In this document: in pieces, positions 15,111 to 23,583 of the stretch
Position numbering within the stretch: position 1 is the stretch's first letter
How the letters are laid out: each line of letters begins with the position of its first letter
The notes under the pieces: generated by a model
The model's input: only the letters and a program-made list of their open reading frames with translations
Databases searched by the model: none
Told to the model about the DNA's origin: nothing
Assembly (NCBI RefSeq): GCF_014764405.1
Contig: NZ_CP061725.1
Span: 4,526,001 to 4,590,000, forward strand
DNA length: 64,000 nucleotides
Source: Micromonospora craniellae
GTDB lineage: Bacteria > Actinomycetota > Actinomycetes > Mycobacteriales > Micromonosporaceae
Direction: 5' to 3'
Program-made: the position numbers and the translations under genes

Positions 15111-18100
15111 ATGTCGCTGCTCGCCAGATTCAGCCTCGCCAACCGAGGGCTGGTAGCCCTCATCGCGGTGGTGACCACGGCGTTCGGTGCGTACGCCGTG
15201 CCGTCGCTGAAGCAGCAACTCCTGCCCTCGTTGGAGTTCCCCGCCGCGTTCATCGTGGCGTCCTACCCCGGTGCCGGACCCGAGGTCGTCGAGTCCCAGG
15301 TGACCGTGCCGATCGAGAACAGTCTGCGGGGCATTCCCGCGCTGGACAGCGTCACCTCCACATCCAGCGAGGGACTGAGCACCATCCAGGTGCAGTACGA
15401 GTTCGGTACCGACCTGGACGACGTGGTCAACAAGATGCAGACCGCGCTGAACCGCACCCGGCTGCCCGACGAGGTCGAGCCGCAGGTGATCGCGGGCAGC
15501 ACGGACGACCTGCCGGCCGTGGTGCTGGCCGCCAGCGGCGGCGACGAGCGGGCCCTCGCGGCCAAGCTGCGGGACACGGTGGTGCCCGAACTGGCGGCCA
15601 TCGAGGGCGTACGCGGCGTCGAGCTGACCGGCGTACGCGACGACCTCGTGGTCATCTCCCCGGACCCGGCCAAGCTGTCCCGGGCCAAGGTGCAGCCGAC
15701 CGCGATCGGCACCGCGTTGCAGGCCAACGGGGTCACGGTGCCCGCCGGAGCGGTCCTGGACGGCAACCGGGCGCTGCCGGTGCAGGTGGGCTCGCCACTG
15801 ACCACCCTGGACGACCTGCGGGCCGTCATCGTCGCGCCGCCGAAGGGCAAGACCGGTCCGGTCCGCCTGGGCGACGTCGCCACCGTCTCCGAGCAGCTCG
15901 CCCCGGCCACCGCGATCACCCGTACCAACGGTCGGGAGAGCCTGGGGATCGCGGTCACCGCGGACCCGGACGGCAACGCGGTGCAGATCTCGCACGCGGT
16001 CGCCGACCGGCTCGACGGCCTGCGGGCCGCCACCGGCGCCGAACTGACCGTCGTGCTCGACCAGGCCCCGTTCGTGGAGAAGTCGATCAAGACGCTGAGT
16101 ACCGAGGGTCTGCTGGGCCTGATCATGGCCGTGGTGGTCATCCTGGTGTTCCTGCTGTCGATCCGCTCCACCGTGGTCACCGCGGTCTCCATCCCGCTGT
16201 CGGTGGTGGTCGCGCTGCTCGCCCTCTGGATCGGCGACTACTCGCTCAACCTGCTCACCCTCGGCGCGTTGACGGTCGCCGTCGGCCGGGTGGTGGACGA
16301 CTCGATCGTGGTGCTGGAGAACATCAAGCGCCACCTGACGTACGGCGGGCCGAAACGGGAGGCGATCCTCACCGCCGTTCGCGAGGTGGCCGGTGCGGTC
16401 ACCGCCTCCACGCTGACCACGGTCGCGGTCTTCGCCCCGATCGCCCTGGTCGGCGGCTTCGTCGGTCAGCTCTTCGCCCCGTTCGCGATCACGACCACGG
16501 TGGCGCTGCTGGCCTCGTTGCTGGTCTCGCTGACGGTGGTGCCGGTGCTCGCGTACTGGTTCCTGAAGCCGGTCACCGGCGCCGACGGGGCAGCCGTGCG
16601 CCGCGCCGCCGAGGAGCGGGAACTGCGCAGCCCGTTGCAGCGGGCGTACCTGCCGGTGATCCGGTTCGCCACCGGCCGGCGGGTGTTCCGCCTGGCCACC
16701 CTGGCGGCCGGTCTGCTGGTGCTGCTCGGCACGTTCGGCCTGTCCCGGCAACTGGAGACCAACTTCCTGGACGACTCCGGCCAGGACACCTTGAACATCC
16801 GGCAGGAGTTGCCGGTGGGTACCGGGCTGGCCGGCACCGACGCGGCGGCCCGCCGGGTCGAGGCGGTGCTGGCGGAGACCCCGGGAGTGCGGTCGTACCA
16901 GGTAACCGCCGGAGGTGGCGACTCGCCCTGGGCCGGTGGCGCCGGCAACAACGTGGCCAGCTACGCGCTGCTGCTCGGCGAGGAGACCGACGCCAAGGAG
17001 ATGCGCGGCATCCTGCGGGACCGCATCGGGGCGCTCGGCGCCGAGGCCGGCGAGATCACCTTCCCGGCCGGTCAGGGCGGCGCGTCCGCCAACGAGTTGG
17101 CCGTGGTGGTGCGCGCCGCCGACCCCGAGGCGCTGACCCGGGCCGCCGAGCAGGCCGAGGCGGTGTTGACCCGCCTCGGGGGCGTCGAAGACGTCTCGTC
17201 CACCCGCACCGAGCAGGTGCCGCGGGTGGAGGTGACCGTCGACCGGACGGCCGCCAGCCGGGCCGGGTTCACCGAGGCCGCGGTCGGTCAGCTGGTCGCG
17301 CAGGCGTTCCGGGGTACGCCGCTGGGCCAGGTGAGCCTCGACGAGGGTGCGCGCGACGTGGTGCTGCGGCTGTCCGCGCCGCCGCCGACGACCGTGACGG
17401 AGCTGCGCGAGATGCGGCTCGGCGCGGTGAAGCTGGACGACATCGCCGAGGTCACCGAGACCACCGGACCGCAGCAGGTGCGGCGGATCGACGGTGAGCG
17501 CAGCGTCTCGGTGACCGGCACGGTCACCGGCTCCGACCTGGGTGCGATCAGCGCCGAGCTGCAACGCGAACTCGACGCGATCGACGTACCCGGAGCGACC
17601 CTGACCATCGGCGGCGTCAGCGCCGAGCAGCGGGACACCTTCGCAGACCTCGGCCTGGCCGTGCTGGCGGCGATCGCGATCGTGTTCCTGATCATGATGG
17701 CGACCTTCCGCAGCGTCGTGCAGGCGCTGATCCTGCTGGTCTCGATCCCGTTCGCGGCCACCGGCGCGGTCGTCCTGCTGCTGGCCACCGGCACCGCGTT
17801 GAGCGTGCCGGCGCTGATCGGCGTACTCATGCTCGTCGGCATCGTGGTGACCAACGCGATCGTGCTGCTGGACCTGGTCAACCAGTACCGGGCCCAGGGG
17901 ATGGACGTACGGGAAGCGGTGGTCGAGGGCGGACGCCATCGGCTCCGCCCGATCCTGATGACCGCCATCGCGACCATCTTCGCGTTGACGCCGATGGCCT
18001 TCGGGCTCACCGGCGAGGGCGGGTTCATCTCCCGGCCGTTGGCGATCGTGGTGATCGGCGGCCTGCTCAGCTCCACCCTGCTCACGCTGATCCTGGTGCC

Positions 18101-18392
18101 CACCCTGTACGCCATGGTGGAGGACACCAAGGCGTCGGTGCGGGCCCGGCGTCGGGGCCGGTCCGGCCCGACGCCCGAGGACGAGCCGCGCGACGCCGAC
18201 CCGGGCGACGCGAGCGGGGCCGAGCCGGCCGGACGGGAGGCGGCTGCGGCCGAGTCGCCCGCCGAGGAGCGCAAACCGGAGAGCCGGCCCGTGCCTGCGG
18301 CCCCCTCCGGCGCGCTGATAGAGAGCACCGACCAGTTCGAGGTGCTCCGGCTGCCGAAGAGCCGCAACTCGCCCTTCCCGCCCACCGACTGA
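15111..18392 (+). CDS. RND efflux pump, AcrB/HAE-1-like
   Basis: The protein has 1093 aa with twelve predicted membrane helices and two large extracytoplasmic loops. Family landmarks are the N-terminal helix (RFSLANRGLVALIAVVTTAF) and VASYPGAGPEVVESQVTVPI. The central proton-relay helix carries GRVVDDSIVVLENIKRHL. The second half repeats the module with IGVLMLVGIVVTNAIVLLDL. The C-terminal 80 residues are a charged cytoplasmic tail. No membrane-fusion or outer-membrane partner gene is nearby, as expected for a monoderm. It is coupled to the ABC exporter and ends one nt before a palindromic repeat. Confidence 0.93.
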   Translation: MSLLARFSLANRGLVALIAVVTTAFGAYAVPSLKQQLLPSLEFPAAFIVASYPGAGPEVVESQVTVPIENSLRGIPALDSVTSTSSEGLSTIQVQYEFGTDLDDVVNKMQTALNRTRLPDEVEPQVIAGSTDDLPAVVLAASGGDERALAAKLRDTVVPELAAIEGVRGVELTGVRDDLVVISPDPAKLSRAKVQPTAIGTALQANGVTVPAGAVLDGNRALPVQVGSPLTTLDDLRAVIVAPPKGKTGPVRLGDVATVSEQLAPATAITRTNGRESLGIAVTADPDGNAVQISHAVADRLDGLRAATGAELTVVLDQAPFVEKSIKTLSTEGLLGLIMAVVVILVFLLSIRSTVVTAVSIPLSVVVALLALWIGDYSLNLLTLGALTVAVGRVVDDSIVVLENIKRHLTYGGPKREAILTAVREVAGAVTASTLTTVAVFAPIALVGGFVGQLFAPFAITTTVALLASLLVSLTVVPVLAYWFLKPVTGADGAAVRRAAEERELRSPLQRAYLPVIRFATGRRVFRLATLAAGLLVLLGTFGLSRQLETNFLDDSGQDTLNIRQELPVGTGLAGTDAAARRVEAVLAETPGVRSYQVTAGGGDSPWAGGAGNNVASYALLLGEETDAKEMRGILRDRIGALGAEAGEITFPAGQGGASANELAVVVRAADPEALTRAAEQAEAVLTRLGGVEDVSSTRTEQVPRVEVTVDRTAASRAGFTEAAVGQLVAQAFRGTPLGQVSLDEGARDVVLRLSAPPPTTVTELREMRLGAVKLDDIAEVTETTGPQQVRRIDGERSVSVTGTVTGSDLGAISAELQRELDAIDVPGATLTIGGVSAEQRDTFADLGLAVLAAIAIVFLIMMATFRSVVQALILLVSIPFAATGAVVLLLATGTALSVPALIGVLMLVGIVVTNAIVLLDLVNQYRAQGMDVREAVVEGGRHRLRPILMTAIATIFALTPMAFGLTGEGGFISRPLAIVVIGGLLSSTLLTLILVPTLYAMVEDTKASVRARRRGRSGPTPEDEPRDADPGDASGAEPAGREAAAAESPAEERKPESRPVPAAPSGALIESTDQFEVLRLPKSRNSPFPPTD

Positions 18393-18450
18393 GTGTAAGG
18401 AGGGGGCCCCTGCTAACGCCTGGTGTATAGCAGGGGACCCCTCCTTACAC
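18393..18450. repeat. Stop-codon-linked palindrome, copy 1
   Basis: A 23-bp arm (GTGTAAGGAGGGGGCCCCTG, then CTA) pairs with 18428-18450 with one mismatch. The loop is ACGCCTGGTGTA. It starts on the base after the RND pump stop codon. It probably acts as a terminator and belongs to the family also at 46768, 55626 and 61467. Confidence 0.9.
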
Positions 18451-18495
18451 CCGAAGGGTGTCCGCGCCCCGACTCACCCTGGGAGGGGGGCCGGG

Positions 18496-18508
18496 TAGGG
18501 TCCGCCTC
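18496..18508 (+). promoter_or_regulatory. MFS gene -10 box, leaderless start
   Basis: TAGGGT at 18496-18501 is followed by 7 nt and then the GTG start at 18509. No RBS is visible. Confidence 0.5.
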
Positions 18509-19753
18509 GTGGCGTCCACCGTCGGGGTCATCACCCGCAACCGGAACTTCCGCAGTCTCTTCCTGGCCCAACTGGTGGTTTTCGGCGCCGACTGGTTCGT
18601 CATGGTGCCGTTGCTGGTCCTGTTGCCGCAGCTCACCGGCAGCGGGGTGTGGGGTGCGCTGGTGTTGGCCGTGGACACCGGCATCGTGGCGTTGCTGCTG
18701 CCGTACACCGGCACCATCGCCGACCGGTTCGACCGCCGCAAGATCATGATCGCCGCGAACGTGGCCGCGCTCGTCGGCGTCCTGCTCCTGCTCGGCGTAC
18801 GCGACGCCGGCACGGCCTGGCTGGCGATGCTCGGCATCGGCGTGGTCGCGGTGGCCAAGGCGTTCTACTCCCCGGCCGCCCAGGCGGCCCTGCCGAACGT
18901 GCTCGACCCCGAGGAGTTGGCCGCCGGCAACGCGGTGGCCGGGTCGGCCTGGGGCACGATGACCGTCGTCGGTGCCTCCCTCGGCGGGGTCCTCAGCGCC
19001 GCTGCCGGACCGTACGTCTGCTTCTGGGTCGCCGCGATCGCCCTGGTGCTCGCCGCCGTGCTGGCCACCCGGATCCGCCGCCCCCTCCAGGCGCCACGCG
19101 AACGGGACGAGGCCCCGCCGCAGACCTGGGCGGCGATTCGCGAGGCGCTGGGCTACATCGCGCACCGCCCCCGGGTGCTGGCCCTGGTGACGGTGAAGTC
19201 GGCGGTGGGCCTCGGCAACGGCGTGCTGACCGTCTTCCCACTGCTGGCCGGGGTGTACGGGGTCGGCGCGCTCGGCACCGGCCTGCTGTTCGCCGTACGC
19301 GGCGCGGGCGCGCTGGTCGGCCCGATCCTGATGCGTCGGGTGCTGACCAACCGGGCCTGGCTGCTGCCCGGACTGGCACTGTCCATGTCGGCGTACGGGC
19401 TGGCCTATCTGGGCACCTCGGTGGTGCCCTGGTTCCCGCTGGTGCTGGTGCTGGTGTTCGTGGCGCACTTCGCCGGTGGCAGCAACTGGGTGATGTCGAA
19501 CTTCGCGTTGCAGGGCGAGGTGCCGGACCGGTTGCGCGGCCGGGTGTTCGCCACCGACATGATGCTGGCGACCCAGGCGATCTCGGTCAGCCAGCTTGCG
19601 GTCGCCGCCGTGGTGGACGTGGTGGACGAACGGATCGTGCTGGCCAGTTGCGGCCTGGTCACCCTGACCTACGCGGTCGGCTGGCGGATCGCCACCCGGC
19701 GGCTCTCGCTGACCACGCCGGCCGCCGCGCCCGAACAGAGCGCCGTGCCGTAG
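18509..19753 (+). CDS. MFS transporter (enterobactin exporter-like)
   Basis: The protein has 414 aa from GTG 18509 (VASTVGVITRNRNFRSLFLA). It has 10-12 hydrophobic helices. The loop 2-3 motif TIADRFDRRKIMIAANVAAL is typical of MFS drug/siderophore exporters of the EntS type. The N-terminal FRSLFLAQLVVFGADWF and internal EELAAGNAVAGSAWGTM also fit that group. The substrate is not predictable. It is separated from the RND operon by a palindromic terminator and carries its own promoter. thrB follows by 71 bp with its own promoter. Confidence 0.88.
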   Translation: MASTVGVITRNRNFRSLFLAQLVVFGADWFVMVPLLVLLPQLTGSGVWGALVLAVDTGIVALLLPYTGTIADRFDRRKIMIAANVAALVGVLLLLGVRDAGTAWLAMLGIGVVAVAKAFYSPAAQAALPNVLDPEELAAGNAVAGSAWGTMTVVGASLGGVLSAAAGPYVCFWVAAIALVLAAVLATRIRRPLQAPRERDEAPPQTWAAIREALGYIAHRPRVLALVTVKSAVGLGNGVLTVFPLLAGVYGVGALGTGLLFAVRGAGALVGPILMRRVLTNRAWLLPGLALSMSAYGLAYLGTSVVPWFPLVLVLVFVAHFAGGSNWVMSNFALQGEVPDRLRGRVFATDMMLATQAISVSQLAVAAVVDVVDERIVLASCGLVTLTYAVGWRIATRRLSLTTPAAAPEQSAVP

Positions 19754-19812
19754 CGGCACGCCGTCGCCGCCGACGTGTCCAGGGTACGGGAAGCCGGGTG
19801 TACCCGGGCGAA

Positions 19813-19824
19813 TAGCATGGTCGC
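19813..19824 (+). promoter_or_regulatory. thrB -10 box, leaderless start
   Basis: TAGCAT at 19813-19818 ends 6 nt before the GTG start at 19825. No RBS is visible. Confidence 0.55.
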
Positions 19825-20769
19825 GTGCCGACCTCCTTCGCTGCCGGCCCGGTCCGGGTCCGGGTCCCTGCCACCAGTGCGAACCTGGGTCCCGGCTTCG
19901 ACGCACTGGGCCTCGCCCTCGCGCTCTACGACGACGTCGCCGCCGAGGTGACGGCGGGAGGCGTGGCCGTATCGGTGGCCGGTGAGGGTGCCGACGACCT
20001 GCCGGCCGACGACGGGCACCTGGTGGTCCGCGCGATGCGGGCGACTTTTGACGAGCTCGGCGGGCAGCCGTCCGGGCTGGCGTTGGAGTGCGTCAATCGG
20101 ATCCCCCAGGCGCGTGGGCTCGGTTCTTCCTCGGCCGCGATCGTGGCCGGCGTGCTCCTGGCCCGGGCGCTGGTGGTCGACGGGGAGCAGCGGCTCGACG
20201 ACGACGCGGCGCTGCGGCTGGCAGCCCGGATCGAGGGGCATCCGGACAATGTCGCGCCCTGCCTGCTCGGCGGGTTCACGCTGGCCTGGACGGAGGCCTC
20301 CGGTGCGCGGGCGGTGTCGTTGCCGGTGGCCGAGGGCGTACGCCCGACGGTGCTGGTGCCGACCGAGCGGGGATTGACCGCGTCCGCGCGGGCGGCGCTG
20401 CCCGCGACCGTGCCGCACGGTGACGCCGCGCTCAACGCCGGGCGGGCGGCGCTGCTGGTGCACGCGTTGACCACCGAGCCGGATCTGTTGCTGCCGGCCA
20501 CCGTCGACCGGCTGCACCAGGACTATCGGGCACCGTCGATGCCGGGTACGGCCGCGGTGGTGGACGCGTTGCGTGCGGCGGGTGTGGCGGCCGTGGTCAG
20601 TGGGGCCGGCCCGACTGTGCTCGCCCTGTCTGAGCTGCCGGAAGGCTTCGACGCGGGAACAGAATGGCAGATTCTGCGGTTGCCGATAGACGTGCCCGGC
20701 GCACAGGTCGAGCGGGGTAGACTCGGACACGCGGAGCGGGACCCTGTTGCCGCAGGTCGGAAGAGTTGA
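19825..20769 (+). CDS. thrB: Homoserine kinase
   Basis: The protein has 314 aa of the GHMP kinase family. It phosphorylates homoserine with ATP, feeding threonine synthase. Motif 1 is VRVPATSANLGPGFDALG, the ATP-binding loop is PQARGLGSSSAAIVAGVLLA, and motif 3 is VVSGAGPTVLALSE near the C-terminus. It lies directly upstream of rho as in M. tuberculosis. The intervening 295 bp is a probable rho leader. Confidence 0.96.
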   Translation: MPTSFAAGPVRVRVPATSANLGPGFDALGLALALYDDVAAEVTAGGVAVSVAGEGADDLPADDGHLVVRAMRATFDELGGQPSGLALECVNRIPQARGLGSSSAAIVAGVLLARALVVDGEQRLDDDAALRLAARIEGHPDNVAPCLLGGFTLAWTEASGARAVSLPVAEGVRPTVLVPTERGLTASARAALPATVPHGDAALNAGRAALLVHALTTEPDLLLPATVDRLHQDYRAPSMPGTAAVVDALRAAGVAAVVSGAGPTVLALSELPEGFDAGTEWQILRLPIDVPGAQVERGRLGHAERDPVAAGRKS

Positions 20770-21064
20770 TTACGCTCTAGACTTAGCACAGCCGCGAAGC
20801 ATGCGATCTCCTGCGGGTCGGCGCACCCCCGAAGCTTTCGGCGGTAAGCCCGTCACCCCTGCCTAGGCCCACGCCGCACCGCAGTCTTCACTGGTCGCCG
20901 CAGACGGCGAAACCCGCTCACCGGCTTCCTGGTGGGTCGGGCGACCGACCGGCTGCTGTGTCACAGACTCCCGCGAAGCGTCATGCGAGGCGGGTGCACC
21001 GAGGCCGCCCGGCCACCTGTTAGTCGATTCCGGGCAGTCCCGGCCTATCGAGGGAAGGAATCCA
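20770..21064 (+). promoter_or_regulatory. Long 5' region of rho, possible autoregulatory leader
   Basis: The 295 bp hold no gene. A -10-like TAGACT lies at 20778-20783, which would give a leader of about 275 nt. The segment 20822-20900 is C-rich and G-poor. Two near-copies of CCGCGAAGC-(N)-ATGCG occur at 20792 and 20971, and the second can form a CCCGC/GCGGG hairpin. This layout suits Rho-dependent autoregulation, which is known for rho in other bacteria, but it is inferred. Confidence 0.4.
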
Positions 21065-22996
21065 TTGAGCGACACCACCGACGTGACGTCGGATGTTTCC
21101 AACGTCGCTGGCGATGCCACTACCGCTGCTCCTGCCCGGCGTCGGCGCAGCGGCACCGGCCTGTCGGCGATGCTGCTGCCGGAGCTGCAGAGCCTGGCCG
21201 CGTCGCTCGGCATCTCGGGTACGGCTCGCATGCGCAAGGGCGAGCTGATCAGCGCGATCTCCGAGCGCCAGGGCAGCGCCGCCGGGGCCCCTCGACCACG
21301 GGCCGAGGTCGCGGCGGCCGCCGCACCGGTCCGCGAGGAGGTCCACGCGGAGGTCCGGGAGGCGGGTGAGCGGCCGGAGGCCGAGCGCCGCGCCGAGCAA
21401 CCGGCGGCGAGCGTCGAGACCGAGGGCCGCAGCCGGACCCGGCGCAGTCGGGCTGTCGCGGCGGAGCCCCGGGCCGAGGAGGCCGCCGCCGAGACCGGCG
21501 AGCGGACCGAGGGCCGGGCCGGCCGCGAGCGTGGCGCCGACCGCGCCGAACGTGCGGAGCGGGGCGACCGCACCGAGCGGAGTGACCGCACCGAGCGTGC
21601 GGAGCGCAGCACCGACCGTGCCGAGAAGGCCGACCGTGCCGAGCGTGCGGAGCGTGGCGACCGCGCCGACCGGGGCGAACGCACCGAGCGGGGCGACCGG
21701 GGCGACCGCGGGCAGCGGGCCGATCGGGACAACGACGGTGACGACGACGAGGGCGGCGGTCGGCGCAGCCGGCGCAGCCGGTTCCGGGACCGTCGACGCG
21801 GTCGTGGCGACCGTGGCGAGGGCGGCGGCGACAGCGGCGGCCGCGAGCCGCAGGTCGGTGAGGACGACGTGCTCGTCCCGGTGGCCGGCATCGTCGACGT
21901 GCTCGACAACTACGCCTTCGTCCGGACCACCGGTTACCTGGCCGGCGCGAACGACGTGTACGTGTCGATGTCCCAGATCAAGAAGTACGGGCTGCGGCGC
22001 GGTGACGCGATCACCGGCGCGGTGCGTGCGGCGCGCGACGGCGAGCAGCGGCGGGACAAGTACAACCCGCTGGTCCGGCTGGACACCATCAACGGGATGG
22101 AGCCGGACGAGGCCAAGCGCCGGCCGGAGTTCTACAAGCTCACCCCGCTGTACCCGCAGGAGCGGCTGCGGCTGGAGACCGAGCCGCACATCCTCACCAC
22201 CCGGGTGATCGACCTGGTCATGCCGATCGGCAAGGGCCAGCGAGCGCTGATCGTCTCGCCGCCGAAGGCGGGTAAGACGATGGTGCTCCAGGCGATCGCG
22301 AACGCGATCACGCACAACAACCCGGAGTGCCACCTGATGGTGGTGCTGGTGGACGAGCGGCCCGAAGAGGTCACCGACATGCAGCGTTCGGTGAAGGGCG
22401 AGGTCATCGCGGCCACGTTCGACCGTCCGCCGCAGGACCACACCACCGTCGCCGAGCTGGCGATCGAGCGGGCCAAGCGCCTGGTCGAGCTGGGCCACGA
22501 CGTGGTCGTACTGCTCGACTCGGTGACCCGGCTCGGCCGGTCGTACAACCTGGCGGCGCCGGCCAGCGGCCGGATCATGTCAGGTGGTATCGACTCCACC
22601 GCGCTGTACCCGCCGAAGCGGTTCCTCGGCGCGGCCCGCAACATCGAGAACGGCGGCTCGCTGACCATCCTCGCCACCGCTCTGGTGGAGACCGGTTCGA
22701 TGGCGGACACGGTCATCTTCGAGGAGTTCAAGGGCACCGGTAACGCGGAGCTGAAGCTGGACCGGAAGATCGCCGACAAGCGGACCTTCCCGGCCATCGA
22801 CATCCACCCGTCCGGTACGCGCAAGGAGGAGATCCTGCTCGCGCCGGAGGAGCTGGCCATCGTGCACAAGCTCCGCAAGGTGCTGCACTCGCTGGACTCG
22901 CAGGCGGCGCTCGACCTGCTGCTGGACCGGCTCAAGCAGTCCCGCACCAACATCGAGTTCCTGATGCAGATCGCCAAGTCGACGCCGGGGGAGTGA
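21065..22996 (+). CDS. rho: Transcription termination factor Rho with long polyampholyte insertion
   Basis: The protein has 643 aa from a TTG start preceded by GAGGGAAGG. Order: Rho_N helical domain (about residues 30-72, ELQSLAASLGISGTARMRKG), a 190-residue Arg/Asp/Glu/Gly-rich insertion, the RNA-binding OB fold (from about 271, GIVDVLDNYAFVRTTGYL) and the RecA-like ATPase. The P-loop is SPPKAGKTMVLQ (about 398), Walker B is VVVLLDSVTRLGRSYN, and the R-loop region is GTGNAELKLDRKIADKR. The hexameric helicase ends transcription of untranslated RNA. Actinobacterial Rho proteins carry such insertions; here it is built of short (D/E)R(A/G/T/S) repeats. Confidence 0.97.
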   Translation: MSDTTDVTSDVSNVAGDATTAAPARRRRSGTGLSAMLLPELQSLAASLGISGTARMRKGELISAISERQGSAAGAPRPRAEVAAAAAPVREEVHAEVREAGERPEAERRAEQPAASVETEGRSRTRRSRAVAAEPRAEEAAAETGERTEGRAGRERGADRAERAERGDRTERSDRTERAERSTDRAEKADRAERAERGDRADRGERTERGDRGDRGQRADRDNDGDDDEGGGRRSRRSRFRDRRRGRGDRGEGGGDSGGREPQVGEDDVLVPVAGIVDVLDNYAFVRTTGYLAGANDVYVSMSQIKKYGLRRGDAITGAVRAARDGEQRRDKYNPLVRLDTINGMEPDEAKRRPEFYKLTPLYPQERLRLETEPHILTTRVIDLVMPIGKGQRALIVSPPKAGKTMVLQAIANAITHNNPECHLMVVLVDERPEEVTDMQRSVKGEVIAATFDRPPQDHTTVAELAIERAKRLVELGHDVVVLLDSVTRLGRSYNLAAPASGRIMSGGIDSTALYPPKRFLGAARNIENGGSLTILATALVETGSMADTVIFEEFKGTGNAELKLDRKIADKRTFPAIDIHPSGTRKEEILLAPEELAIVHKLRKVLHSLDSQAALDLLLDRLKQSRTNIEFLMQIAKSTPGE

Positions 22997-23020
22997 CCTC
23001 CACCGGGTGAGACCTTGTCG

Positions 23021-23051
23021 AAGGGGCGCGGCCGATCCGGTCGTGCCCCTT
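23021..23051 (+). terminator. Terminator-like hairpin after rho
   Basis: AAGGGGC at 23021-23027 pairs with GCCCCTT at 23045-23051 around a GC-rich loop, 24 nt after the rho stop. Confidence 0.55.
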
Positions 23052-23264
23052 GCTTCAACCGACGCGAATGCGCGAGCCCGTGCGGGGAATGCGGAGAACG
23101 GGTCCGGCGTTGACCTGGCCGACCAGCCGGTACGGCCCGCTTCGCGGGTCGGCCCGGGCCCATGGCAAACTGGTCAATCGGCCACCGGTTCCGGTTCACG
23201 CCCCGATCGCGCGCATTGGCGCGCGAGGGCGACCCGGCGACCACGACGAGAGGACCGAGGCGAG

Positions 23265-23489
23265 ATGAAGTCCAACATCCACCCGGAGTACGTGACCACG
23301 AACGTCACCTGCTCCTGCGGCAACACCTTCAGCACCCGCAGCACCGCGAAGGGTGGCTCGATCCACGTCGAGACGTGCAGCGCCTGCCACCCGTTCTACA
23401 CGGGCAAGCAGCGTGTTCTGGACACCGCGGGCCGGGTCGCGAAGTTCCAGCAGAAGTACGCCAAGGTTCAGGCCAAGAAGGCCAAGTAG
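23265..23489 (+). CDS. rpmE: Ribosomal protein bL31 (zinc-binding form)
   Basis: The protein has 74 aa starting MKSNIHPEYV. Four Cys are present in the C+ pattern: CSC (16 and 18) and CSAC (37 and 40), so this is the zinc-containing paralogue rather than the zinc-free one induced on zinc starvation. An RBS (GAGAGGACCGAGGCGAG) precedes the ATG. The frame is open for 86 codons upstream, but those have no homology. Order rho-rpmE-prfA is conserved. Confidence 0.97.
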   Translation: MKSNIHPEYVTTNVTCSCGNTFSTRSTAKGGSIHVETCSACHPFYTGKQRVLDTAGRVAKFQQKYAKVQAKKAK

Positions 23490-23583
23490 CTCCTGGTCCG
23501 ACGCCCGCGTCCGGTTTCGCCCGGACGCGGGCGTCGTCCGTCTGTCGTCCGGTCTCCCCGCCGTCCAAGGAGCGATCCGCAGT

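Noticed and set aside
14631..17939. 1102-codon open frame antisense to the ABC and RND pump genes
   Set aside because: It is a shadow of third-position GC in the plus-strand genes; its composition is Gly/Arg/His-rich without domains, and the plus-strand frame has clear RND motifs.
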